This document shows positions 33,402 through 41,454 of a DNA stretch of 64,000 nucleotides, one piece after another. Under the pieces are notes generated by a model that worked only from the letters and a program-made list of their open reading frames with translations, had not been told where the DNA came from and did no database searches. This stretch comes from Marisediminicola sp040546025 (GTDB lineage Bacteria; Actinomycetota; Actinomycetes; Actinomycetales; Microbacteriaceae). Position 1 is the stretch's first letter; the number at the start of each line of letters is the position of its first letter. The stretch lies in the NCBI RefSeq assembly GCF_040546025.1, contig NZ_JBEPNA010000001.1, positions 310,001 to 374,000 on the forward strand, given 5' to 3'. Position numbers and translations under genes: made by a program.

Positions 33402-34340
33402 ATGAACAACCGAACCATGTCATTGATCGGCGTGCTCGCCGCGGGCGCCGTCGCCCTCACAGGCTGCTCGGCCGGCTCGCCCGCCGCCGAGGAGGGCAGT
33501 GCGGGAGGCGAACTCAGCGGTCTCAGCGGCGAGATCGGCGCGAAGGACTTCTCGGAGCAGTACATCCTCGCGCACATCACGAGCCAGCTGCTCAACGCCA
33601 ATGGGGCAGACACCTCCGCGAACACGACGGTCGTCGGCTCGGCGAACGTGCGCTCGGCTCTCGAGAGCGACGAGTTCCTCGGCTACTGGGAGTACACCGG
33701 CACGTCGTGGATCACCTACAACGGAAACACGGCGCCGGTCGTGGGCGAAGAGGCCCAGTTCGACGCGACGAAAGAAGCGGATGCTGCAAACGGCATCGCC
33801 TGGCTCGACCCGGCACCGTTCAACAACACCTACGCGTTCGCCATCCTCTCCGACAAGGGCGACGAGCTCGGAGTCACCTCGCTCAGCGAGATCGCCGCTC
33901 TTCCCGAGGACGAGCAGACATTCTGCATCGAATCCGAATTCTCGACGAGAGACGACGGCTGGCCCGGGCTCAAGTCCGCGTATGGAATCGACGTTCCCGA
34001 CTCCAACGTGGCGCTTCTCGACACCGGCGTCATCTATGACACCACAGCCAAGGGAGACGTCTGCAACTTCGGTGAGGTCTTCGCGACCGACGGCCGCATC
34101 AGCGCCCTCGGCCTCACGGTGATGGAGGACGACGAGTCCTTCTTCCCCGTCTATCAGGGGGGATTCACTCTCAAGCAGAGCACGCTCGATGAGTTCCCCG
34201 CGATCGCCGACGTGATGGCCGAGGTCGCCCCGATGCTGACCACGGCGGAGATGCAGCGCCTCAACGCCCTCGCCGACGTCGATGGTGAAGACCCGGAAGA
34301 CATCGCGACGGACTGGCTCGAAGAGATGGGTCTGATCTAA
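33402..34340 (+). CDS. Osmoprotectant-type substrate-binding lipoprotein (OpuCC-like)
   Basis: The 312-residue protein has a signal with lipobox ALTGCSAG, so it is anchored outside the membrane. The mature domain has IGAKDFSEQYILAHITSQLL, the start of the OpuAC family fold, and WEYTGTSWITY in the ligand-binding region. This family binds quaternary amines or related compatible solutes in an aromatic box. AAGGAG precedes the ATG at ideal distance. The ligand cannot be fixed, and the downstream genes suggest a substrate that is degraded rather than only accumulated. Confidence 0.88.
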   Translation: MNNRTMSLIGVLAAGAVALTGCSAGSPAAEEGSAGGELSGLSGEIGAKDFSEQYILAHITSQLLNANGADTSANTTVVGSANVRSALESDEFLGYWEYTGTSWITYNGNTAPVVGEEAQFDATKEADAANGIAWLDPAPFNNTYAFAILSDKGDELGVTSLSEIAALPEDEQTFCIESEFSTRDDGWPGLKSAYGIDVPDSNVALLDTGVIYDTTAKGDVCNFGEVFATDGRISALGLTVMEDDESFFPVYQGGFTLKQSTLDEFPAIADVMAEVAPMLTTAEMQRLNALADVDGEDPEDIATDWLEEMGLI

Positions 34341-34850
34341 ATGGCCCAGGCCCTTCAGCTCGGCGAGAGCTTCATTGGCGCCGGCGTCAACGCCGCCCAC
34401 GTCAACACGGTTTTCGGCCACCGCGAGGGGCCGGCGGGGGTGGCGTGGGCGACTGCCCTCGCCACCCCCAGCCATGGGCACGTGCCTTTCGTGACCGTGC
34501 TGCGCCCGTCGCTGCCGGTCAAGCCCCTCACCCTGTTCGTCACGAAGGCGGCTCCGGCGACTGACGCGCACGGGCTCCTCATCTGGGGCCCGGCGCAGGC
34601 GGGGATCGCCGCCGGAGTCGCGGATGCCCTTGCCGACGGCACCATCAGCCCCGAGCAGGCGGACAGCCACGTCATCATCGCAGCCGTCTGGGTCAACCCC
34701 GCCGCCGACGACGCGGAACAGGTTTACGCGAACAACCGGGAATCTGCCCGCACGGCGATCCAGAACGGGTCGCGTTCACTCCCCGCGACCGCTGATGTGA
34801 TAGCCGCCCGCAACACCCCGACCAACCCGTTCTTCACGCCTCGAGCCTGA
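34341..34850 (+). CDS. fae: Formaldehyde-activating enzyme (Fae) homologue
   Basis: The 169-residue protein matches Fae along its length: LGESFIGAGVNAAHVN aligns with the GEALVGDGNEVAHID start of Methylorubrum Fae and keeps the catalytic His (His20). KPLTLFVTK, the helix GPAQAGIAAGVADALADG (83-100), EQADSHVIIAAVWV and a C-terminal NPF follow in order. Fae condenses formaldehyde with tetrahydromethanopterin, a cofactor not expected in Actinobacteria, and no other gene for it is visible here. It starts right after the binding-protein stop. It may bind another acceptor or another aldehyde; that is inference. Confidence 0.85.
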   Translation: MAQALQLGESFIGAGVNAAHVNTVFGHREGPAGVAWATALATPSHGHVPFVTVLRPSLPVKPLTLFVTKAAPATDAHGLLIWGPAQAGIAAGVADALADGTISPEQADSHVIIAAVWVNPAADDAEQVYANNRESARTAIQNGSRSLPATADVIAARNTPTNPFFTPRA

Positions 34851-34875
34851 ACACAACCAGGAGCACCGCACACAC

Positions 34876-35979
34876 ATGAGAATCACTGCTATCCGGCTCA
34901 CGAGGCTCAGCCTCCCGCTGGATCCGCCGTTCCACGCGGCGTGGGATCCGACGCCGCGCACGTCATTCCCCGCGACGCTCGTCGAGGTCGAGACGGACGA
35001 GGGAATCACGGGTGTCGGGTCCGGCGACACCATGGACGGTTTCGAGGCCTTCGAGAGCCTCTTCCTCGGCACCGACCCGCTGCAGATCCTCAACCAGGTG
35101 CGCCGCATCGAGACCATTAATTTTCACGGCGGTCGCTACTGGCCGCTCGAGGCCGCGCTGTGGGACATCATCGGGCAGGTCACCGGTGTGCCGGTGAGCA
35201 CGCTGTTCGGCGGGGCGAGGGACCGGCTGCCCGCCTACGCCTCATCGGGGGAGCTGCTGTCTCCCGGAGCCCGTGCGGAGTCAGCGCTCGCCGCACGCGA
35301 GCTCGGCTTCAAGGCCATGAAAATCCGCATTGCGCGCAACCGCCTCACCGAGGGCATCAGCGCGGTCCGCGCCGCGCGGGAGGCGGTCGGCGACGACTTC
35401 GACCTCATGGTCGACCTCAACCAGATGTGGCGCATGTCCGGCGACATCGATGCGGCCCTCCCGCTCGCGAAGGTGCAGCGTGTCGCCGCCGAGCTGCACG
35501 ACCTCGGAGTGCTCTGGCTCGAGGAACCCCTGCCGCAGGTCGACGTCGCCGGCGCACAACGCGTGCGCGCCCAGGTCGGCATCCAAATTTCGGGCGGGGA
35601 GATGGTGCGCTCGATTGGCGAGATGATGACCCTCGTCGAGAGCGACGCCTTCGACATCTACCAGCCGGACGTGGTTCTCGCGGTGGGGATGTATCGCGCC
35701 CGCCAGGTGGCCGAGTGCGCCAACCTGCGCCACCGTCAGTTCACCCCGCACACCTGGAGCAACGGGCTCGGCCTGCTCGCCAACCTGCATGTCGCCGCTG
35801 GAGTGGATGCCGGACCGTACATCGAGTTCCCGTTCGACCCGCCGGGGTGGACCCCGGAGCGGAGAGACTTCTTCATGGCCCCGCTCATGATCGACGAGCA
35901 CGGTGACCTGCTCGTTCCCCAGCACCCGGGGCTCGGAGCCCAAATCGACTACGACGCAGTAAGGCGCTACACCGTATGA
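34876..35979 (+). CDS. Enolase superfamily acid-sugar dehydratase/racemase (mandelate racemase type)
   Basis: The 367-residue protein has the N-terminal capping domain and a TIM barrel. Catalytic parts are Lys149-x-Arg151 (KAMKIR), metal ligands Asp180 (VDLNQMW), Glu216 (WLEEPLP) and Glu242 (SGGEMVR), and the Asp265-His292 dyad (YQPDVV, FTPHTWSN). PHTW is common in sugar-acid dehydratases of the galactonate/gluconate type. It would take a proton next to a carboxylate and remove water. AGGAG lies upstream. The substrate is unknown. Confidence 0.85.
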   Translation: MRITAIRLTRLSLPLDPPFHAAWDPTPRTSFPATLVEVETDEGITGVGSGDTMDGFEAFESLFLGTDPLQILNQVRRIETINFHGGRYWPLEAALWDIIGQVTGVPVSTLFGGARDRLPAYASSGELLSPGARAESALAARELGFKAMKIRIARNRLTEGISAVRAAREAVGDDFDLMVDLNQMWRMSGDIDAALPLAKVQRVAAELHDLGVLWLEEPLPQVDVAGAQRVRAQVGIQISGGEMVRSIGEMMTLVESDAFDIYQPDVVLAVGMYRARQVAECANLRHRQFTPHTWSNGLGLLANLHVAAGVDAGPYIEFPFDPPGWTPERRDFFMAPLMIDEHGDLLVPQHPGLGAQIDYDAVRRYTV

Positions 35980-37481
35980 GCACACCGCAGCATCCGATCG
36001 GCCGCTGGCACGCGGCGGCCGACGCGCTCACCCCCGAGACCAGGCTGTTCATCAATGGGGAGTTCCGCGACGCGCGTGACGGGGGAACCTTCGAATCCAT
36101 CGCCCCTCGGCACGGCGGGCTGCTCGCCCACGTGAGCGCCGCGAGCGACATCGACGTGGACGACGCGGTGCGCGCCGCGAGTGCCGCGTTCGAGTCCGGC
36201 CTCTGGTCGAGGGCCGACCGCCGCGAGCGCCAGCGAGTTCTTGTGCGGCTGTCGGAACTCATGCTCGAGAACCTCGATGAGCTCGCGCTTCTGGAGTCGA
36301 TCGACTCCGGGCATCCGATCGGGGATGCGCGCCGTGTCGACGTGCCGAACGCCGCCCGCACCATCCGCTGGTACGCCGAGGCGCTCGACAAGGTCTACGA
36401 CGAGATCGCCCCCACGCCCGAGAACGCGATCGCCCTGGTGCGCCGCGAGCCGCTCGGCGTCGTCGGAGCAGTCGTGCCGTGGAACTATCCGCTCATCATT
36501 TCCGCTTGGAAGGTCGGCCCTGCGCTCGCCGCAGGAAACTCCGTCGTTCTCAAGCCTGCCGAACTCACGAGTCTCTCCGCGCTCAAGCTCGCCGAGCTCG
36601 GGCGGGAGGCCGGCATCCCCGCCGGGGTGTTCTCGGTGATCCCCGGACTCGGCCGCGTCGCCGGCCAGGCGCTCGGACGCCACGATCTCGTCGACAAGAT
36701 CGCTTTCACCGGGTCACCCCAGGTTGGAAAGGGATTCCTCACCTATGCGGGGGAGTCCAACGGCAAGCAGGTGTCACTCGAGCTCGGCGGCAAGTCCGCG
36801 CAACTCGTGCTCGCCGACGTCGAGGACATCAAGGCGTGTGCCTCCGCCGTCGCGTGGGGCATCTTCTACAACGCCGGGCAGACCTGCCACGGCGGCAGCC
36901 GTCTCATCGTCGACGAGCGCGTGCACGACGAGCTCCTCGAGGAGGTGATCGCGGTCGGACGCTCGCTCGTACTCGGCGATCCGCTGGATGAGGCCACGCA
37001 GATCGGAACGATTGCGAGCAAGGTGCAGCTCGCCCGCGTGCTCGAGTACATCGAGGTCGCGCGCGCGGAGGGCGCGACGGTACACGGCGGCAACCGCGTG
37101 CACCCGGACGGACTCGCCGAGGGCTACTACGTCGAGCCGACGATCTTCGACGGCGTCGACAACGCGTCGCGAATCGGTCAGGAGGAGATCTTCGGGCCGG
37201 CGCTCTCGGTGACGACCGTGCGCGGGGTCGACGAGGGCATCCGTGTCGCGAACCACAGTGACTACGGCCTCGCCGCGAGCGTCTGGACGGCGAACGGCTC
37301 GGTGGCCCACCGCGCGGCCCGCGACCTGCGGGCCGGCACAGTCTGGGTCAACACCTACGACGTTTCGGACGTCATCACCCCCTTCGGCGGCATCAAGCAG
37401 TCGGGCGCCGGTCGCGACCGCTCGCTCCACGCCCTCGACGCGTACTCCTTCCTCAAGACCACCTGGATCAACGTCGGCTGA
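35976..37481 (+). CDS. NAD(P)-dependent aldehyde dehydrogenase (PuuC/betaine-aldehyde type)
   Basis: The 501-residue enzyme has the ALDH core: VVPWNYPLIISAWKVGPALA, FTGSPQVGKG, general base Glu269 (LELGGKS) and nucleophile Cys304 (NAGQTCHGGS), near the family numbers 268 and 302. QEEIFGPALSV and the C-terminal FGGIKQSGAGRDRSLHALD are typical of PuuC or BetB-like members. It would oxidise an amino- or hydroxy-aldehyde to an acid. The ATG overlaps the dehydratase stop by 4 nt. Confidence 0.9.
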   Translation: MSTPQHPIGRWHAAADALTPETRLFINGEFRDARDGGTFESIAPRHGGLLAHVSAASDIDVDDAVRAASAAFESGLWSRADRRERQRVLVRLSELMLENLDELALLESIDSGHPIGDARRVDVPNAARTIRWYAEALDKVYDEIAPTPENAIALVRREPLGVVGAVVPWNYPLIISAWKVGPALAAGNSVVLKPAELTSLSALKLAELGREAGIPAGVFSVIPGLGRVAGQALGRHDLVDKIAFTGSPQVGKGFLTYAGESNGKQVSLELGGKSAQLVLADVEDIKACASAVAWGIFYNAGQTCHGGSRLIVDERVHDELLEEVIAVGRSLVLGDPLDEATQIGTIASKVQLARVLEYIEVARAEGATVHGGNRVHPDGLAEGYYVEPTIFDGVDNASRIGQEEIFGPALSVTTVRGVDEGIRVANHSDYGLAASVWTANGSVAHRAARDLRAGTVWVNTYDVSDVITPFGGIKQSGAGRDRSLHALDAYSFLKTTWINVG

Positions 37482-37522
37482 GCCGGACGCCCGATCCGCA
37501 CGGAACCCTTCGCAGAAAAAGA

Positions 37523-38461
37523 ATGAGAGAAATGACTGAACCCACTTCGATGACCATCGGATTCATCGGACTCGGCAATATGGGATCGGGGATGACACGA
37601 AACCTGCAGAAGGCAGGCTTCCCGTTGATCGTCAACGACATCCGGCGCGGATCGGCCGATGAGCTCGTCGCGGGCGGCGCGACATGGGCGGACAGCCCCG
37701 CCGAGGTCGCCTCCGGCAGCGACATCGTCATCACGATGCTGCCAACTCCCCGCCACGTCGAAGCGGTCGCGTTCGGCGCGCGTGGCATCCTCGCGGGTAT
37801 TGCCGACGGCGGCACCTGGATCGACATGTCGACGTCGGTGCCGGAGGTTACGGAGCGCGTTCGCGCCGAGAACCCGCATCGCGGCCTGCGGATCCTCGAC
37901 GCCCCGGTCTCGGGGATGTCGGTCGGCGCCGCGAGCGGCATGCTGCAGATCTTCGTGGGTGGCGACCCCAGCGACGTCGAGCGAGTGCGCCCCGTGCTCG
38001 AGGCGATGGGCGATCCGGAGCGGATCCTGCACGTCGGCGCGGCCGGCACCGGCTATGCGGTCAAACTCATGATCAACCAGCTCTGGTTCTCGCATCTCGT
38101 CGCCACGGCGGAGGTGCTGGCGATCGGCACGAAGGCCGGCGTCGACCTCGAGGTGCTGCGCCGGTCGCTCATCGCGAGCCCCGCCAACAGCAACTTCGTG
38201 CAGAACGACGTGCTGTCGATCCTCGACGATGGTGACTATGACGAAGGGTTCGCGATCGCGCTCGCCTGCAAAGACCTGGGGCTCTCGATCGACCTCGCCC
38301 GTTCTGTTGGTGTTCCGGCAGAGCTGTCGGGACTCGTCGAGCAGATCTATCGCCGCGCTAAGGCGCAATACGGCGACAGCGCCGGGGAGATGACGCCGTT
38401 CAAGCTCTACGAGGACCTCGCTGGCACTCCGCTGCGCCGCGCGACGGAGGTGTCCGCATGA
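37523..38461 (+). CDS. 3-hydroxyisobutyrate dehydrogenase-type NAD(P)-binding oxidoreductase
   Basis: The 312-residue protein has the Rossmann motif GFIGLGNMGSGM (residues 13-24), the substrate loop DAPVSGMSVGAASG (126-139), and the catalytic Lys181 and Asn185 in YAVKLMINQ. This beta-hydroxyacid dehydrogenase family reduces tartronate semialdehyde, or oxidises 3-hydroxyisobutyrate and similar acids. ATG 37532 is an equally good start with GAGA upstream. It lies 41 nt after the ALDH gene and overlaps the iron ADH gene by 4 nt. Confidence 0.9.
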   Translation: MREMTEPTSMTIGFIGLGNMGSGMTRNLQKAGFPLIVNDIRRGSADELVAGGATWADSPAEVASGSDIVITMLPTPRHVEAVAFGARGILAGIADGGTWIDMSTSVPEVTERVRAENPHRGLRILDAPVSGMSVGAASGMLQIFVGGDPSDVERVRPVLEAMGDPERILHVGAAGTGYAVKLMINQLWFSHLVATAEVLAIGTKAGVDLEVLRRSLIASPANSNFVQNDVLSILDDGDYDEGFAIALACKDLGLSIDLARSVGVPAELSGLVEQIYRRAKAQYGDSAGEMTPFKLYEDLAGTPLRRATEVSA

Positions 38462-39645
38462 GCATCCTTCCTCCTCAGGGCGTCCCGCTCGGCGACATGG
38501 AACTCAATCTCGACCCCAAGCCCTTCGCCTACTTCGGCTGCGGCCGAGTCACCGAGGTCGGCCGGATCACGGCGGCGACGGGCGCCTTGAGCGCCCTCAT
38601 CGTCACCGACTCATTCCTCGCGGCCTCTCCCGTCGTTGCGGCCGTGCGCGCGTCGCTCGAGGCGGCCGGCGTTGACGTGTCGGTCTTCGACGGCGTGAGT
38701 CCGAACCCCACCACGACCTCGGTGGATGCGGGCAGCGACCTCGCCCGTGACCTCCACGTGCACGCGCTCGTCGCCGTCGGCGGCGGATCGTCGATGGATG
38801 CTGCGAAGGGCATCGCGCTCGGTGCCGTGAACCCGCACCGCGGCATCGAGCTCGACTACCGCAACGAGTTCGCGAACGACGCCCTGCCCATCATTGCGGT
38901 TCCAACGACGTCGGGGACCGGTGCCGAGGTGAACGCCTTCGGCGTCATCACCGACGTCGTTGGGCACCGCAAGTTCTATGTCGGATCGACGAGCGCCCTC
39001 GCGAGGGCCGCCGTGCTCGACCCGGAGCTGACAGTCGGGCTCCCGCCGCGCGCGACCGCTGCAACGGGCATGGACGCCCTCACCCACGCCCTCGAGTCGT
39101 ACATCGCGCTGCGCACGAATCCCTACAGCGACGGCATCGCTCTGCAAGTCATCTCGACCGTCGCCGAGTATCTGCCACGCGCGGTGGCCGACGGAGCCGA
39201 CATCGAGTCGCGCTCGCAGCTGCTCTTCGCCTCCCACATAGCCGGGGTCGGGTTCTCGCACACGGGCCTCGGGCTCGTGCACGGCATTGCTCACCCGCTC
39301 GGCGGCCGGTTCGACATCCCGCACGGCCTCGCGCTCTGCATCGTGATCGAGGAGGTGCTGCGCTTCAACCTCCCCGAACGCGAGGGGCGCCTCGCCCGCG
39401 TGGCGTTCGCCCTCGGCGTCGGCGACACGGCAGCCTCGACGGCCGCCAACGCAGAGGCCGCGATCGTCGAGGTTGCCAGCCTCGCCCGGCGCGTCGGAAT
39501 GCGCGCGACGCTGGGCTCCTTCGGGGTCACCGGCGCCGACCTCGCATCCCTCGCCGACGACGCCCTCGCTGACTCGGTCACGGGCAACAACCCGCGCGTG
39601 CCGGTCGCATCCGACATCATCCGCATCCTGGAGGCCGCCCTGTGA
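38458..39645 (+). CDS. Iron-containing alcohol dehydrogenase
   Basis: The 395-residue protein belongs to the Fe-ADH family: VAVGGGSSMDAAKGIALG (106-123) binds NAD, PTTSGTGAEVNAFGVITD follows, and the metal site is formed by Asp/His of MDALTHALESY, GLVHGIAHPLGG and DIPHGLAL. It would interconvert an alcohol and an aldehyde, perhaps the one used by the neighbouring aldehyde dehydrogenases. ATGA overlaps join it to both neighbours. Confidence 0.92.
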   Translation: MSILPPQGVPLGDMELNLDPKPFAYFGCGRVTEVGRITAATGALSALIVTDSFLAASPVVAAVRASLEAAGVDVSVFDGVSPNPTTTSVDAGSDLARDLHVHALVAVGGGSSMDAAKGIALGAVNPHRGIELDYRNEFANDALPIIAVPTTSGTGAEVNAFGVITDVVGHRKFYVGSTSALARAAVLDPELTVGLPPRATAATGMDALTHALESYIALRTNPYSDGIALQVISTVAEYLPRAVADGADIESRSQLLFASHIAGVGFSHTGLGLVHGIAHPLGGRFDIPHGLALCIVIEEVLRFNLPEREGRLARVAFALGVGDTAASTAANAEAAIVEVASLARRVGMRATLGSFGVTGADLASLADDALADSVTGNNPRVPVASDIIRILEAAL

Positions 39646-41138
39646 CAAATCCGCCCACCCCCGCCACCGAGGCGGCCCTTCTCTCGTCGCTGCCCACCGG
39701 CCTCTACATTGGCGGGGCCTGGCGCAACGCGAGCGACGGCGGAACCCTCGACGTGATCGACCCCTCTACGGGTCGCACGCTGCTCACGATCGCCTCCGCG
39801 ACCGCCGACGACGGAGCGGCGGCCCTCGACGCCGCCGTCGCCGCCCAGCAGGCCTGGGCGAAGACCGCGCCACGCGAGCGGGCCGAGATCCTGCGCCGCG
39901 CATTCGAGGCCGTCACCGCGCGGGCCGACGACTTCGCGCTGCTGATGACGCTCGAGATGGGGAAGCCCCTCGCCGAGTCACGGGGCGAGGTCGCCTATGG
40001 GGCGGAGTTCCTGCGCTGGTTCTCGGAGGAGACCGCACGCATCAGCGGGCGGTTCGCGATGGCGCCCGATGGGACGAGCCGACTGCTGGTCATGAAGCGC
40101 CCCGTCGGGCCGAGCCTGTTCATCACGCCGTGGAACTTTCCCCTCGCGATGGCGACGCGCAAGATCGCCCCGGCGATCGCCGCGGGCTGCACGATGGTGC
40201 TCAAACCGGCCGCGCTCACCCCGCTTACGTCGCTGCTGTTCGCTCAGGTGCTCGCCGATGTTGGGCTGCCGGCCGGCGTGCTCAATGTCATCCCCACCGC
40301 GAGCGCGGGCGCTGTGACCGGTCCGCTCATCCGCGACCCGCGCCTGCGCAAGCTCTCCTTCACCGGCTCCACCGAGGTCGGTCGGCGCCTCATCGCGGAT
40401 GCCGCGCAGCAGGTGCTGCGAGTGTCGATGGAGCTCGGCGGCAACGCCCCCCTCATCGTGTTTGACGACGCCGATCTTGACAAGGCCGTCGACGGGGCGA
40501 TGCTCGCCAAGCTCCGCAACGGCGGCGAGGCCTGTACCGCCGCCAACCGCATCCTCGTGCAGGAGGGAGTGGCGAAGGACTTCACCGCCCGTCTCGTCGA
40601 GCGGATGCGGGCGCACACCGTGGCGCGGGGCACTGACCCCTCCTCGAAGCTCGGTCCGCTCGTCGACGAGGGGACCCGGCAGAAGGTCCACGAGCTCGTC
40701 ACCTCCGCGATCGCGGATGGGGCGACCCTCGCACTCGGCGGACACCCGATCGACGGTGATGGGTACTTCTATGAGCCGACGGTACTCACGGGCGTGCCCG
40801 CGCACGCGGGCATCCTGCGGGAGGAGATTTTCGGGCCGGTCGCGCCGATCGTGACGTTCTCGACTGAGGCCGAGGCGATCCGCCTCGCCAACGACACCCC
40901 GTTCGGGCTCGTCGCCTACGCGTTCACGAGGGATCTCAACAGGGGCCTGCGGCTGGCGGAGGAGCTCGAGGTCGGGATGTTCGGCCTCAATACGGGAATC
41001 GTCTCGAACCCTGCGGCGCCGTTCGGGGGTGTGAAGCAGTCGGGAATGGGGCGTGAGGGCGGCGTGGAGGGCATCGAGGAGTACCTCGAGACCCGCTATG
41101 TGGGCATCGCCGATCCCTACGCCGAGGGGCTCGGCTAG
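39642..41138 (+). CDS. NAD(P)-dependent succinate-semialdehyde dehydrogenase-like ALDH
   Basis: The 498-residue enzyme resembles GabD: MTLEMGKPLAESRGEVAYGAEFLRWFSEE is rather specific for succinate-semialdehyde dehydrogenases. PWNFPLAM, FTGSTEVGRRL, the base Glu in MELGGNAP and the nucleophile in GEACTAANR complete the site. It is the last gene of the operon and overlaps the iron ADH by 4 nt (GTGA). The decayed folD fragment starts about 10 nt after its stop. Its real substrate here may be another semialdehyde. Confidence 0.9.
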   Translation: MTNPPTPATEAALLSSLPTGLYIGGAWRNASDGGTLDVIDPSTGRTLLTIASATADDGAAALDAAVAAQQAWAKTAPRERAEILRRAFEAVTARADDFALLMTLEMGKPLAESRGEVAYGAEFLRWFSEETARISGRFAMAPDGTSRLLVMKRPVGPSLFITPWNFPLAMATRKIAPAIAAGCTMVLKPAALTPLTSLLFAQVLADVGLPAGVLNVIPTASAGAVTGPLIRDPRLRKLSFTGSTEVGRRLIADAAQQVLRVSMELGGNAPLIVFDDADLDKAVDGAMLAKLRNGGEACTAANRILVQEGVAKDFTARLVERMRAHTVARGTDPSSKLGPLVDEGTRQKVHELVTSAIADGATLALGGHPIDGDGYFYEPTVLTGVPAHAGILREEIFGPVAPIVTFSTEAEAIRLANDTPFGLVAYAFTRDLNRGLRLAEELEVGMFGLNTGIVSNPAAPFGGVKQSGMGREGGVEGIEEYLETRYVGIADPYAEGLG

Positions 41139-41147
41139 GTCGGAGCG

Positions 41148-41309
41148 GATGGGTCCGGACAAGGATGCAGATGGGCCGCACCCGATGTACCGGGGCGGCT
41201 TGTTCCCGGTGTCGCCGGGTACCTCTCGCCGGTCCCCGGCGGAGTCGGTCCGATGACGCGCGCCATGCTGCTGGTCAACGTGGTGGAGGCGGCCGAGCGG
41301 CTTCGCTGA
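41148..41309 (+). pseudogene. folD: Decayed partial folD copy at the right edge of the island
   Basis: The first 72 nt match folD 29099-29170 (the MDPDKDADGLHP region) with about ten substitutions and a one-base deletion. The sequence then jumps at GTCGCCGGG to folD 29543, skipping 381 bp. In intact folD the same 9-mer occurs at both 29162 and 29543, so a deletion between short repeats explains the junction. From 41210 on it is identical to the left copy. It lacks the N-terminal two thirds and cannot make FolD. Confidence 0.88.
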
Positions 41310-41427
41310 CGCTGTCTGGCTCGCGGCAACCGCACGCAACGCAGGAGATCCGGCGACTCACCGTGTTGCGACGCCCAGAAACTCGGCGTGTGTGCCGGAT
41401 CTCCTCGGTTGCGTTCGCGCGCGACGC
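41210..41427 (+). repeat. Right copy of the 218-bp direct repeat
   Basis: This copy is identical base for base to 29542-29759, including the folD stop and the 79-bp inverted repeat (here 41335-41413). Similarity goes on with a few mismatches to about 41449, next to the end of the lipoprotein gene. Together the two copies bracket 11.5 kb. Confidence 0.97.
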
Positions 41428-41454
41428 AAACCGGCGTGGTCAGCGGCGGTGACT

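Noticed and set aside
34341..34850. Fae homologue as proof of methylotrophy
   Set aside because: No methanol or methylamine dehydrogenase and no H4MPT genes are in the window, so one gene is not enough.
29772..41138. The island as a transposon or prophage
   Set aside because: No transposase, integrase, terminal inverted repeats or phage genes were seen. The 218-bp direct repeats are too long for target-site duplication.
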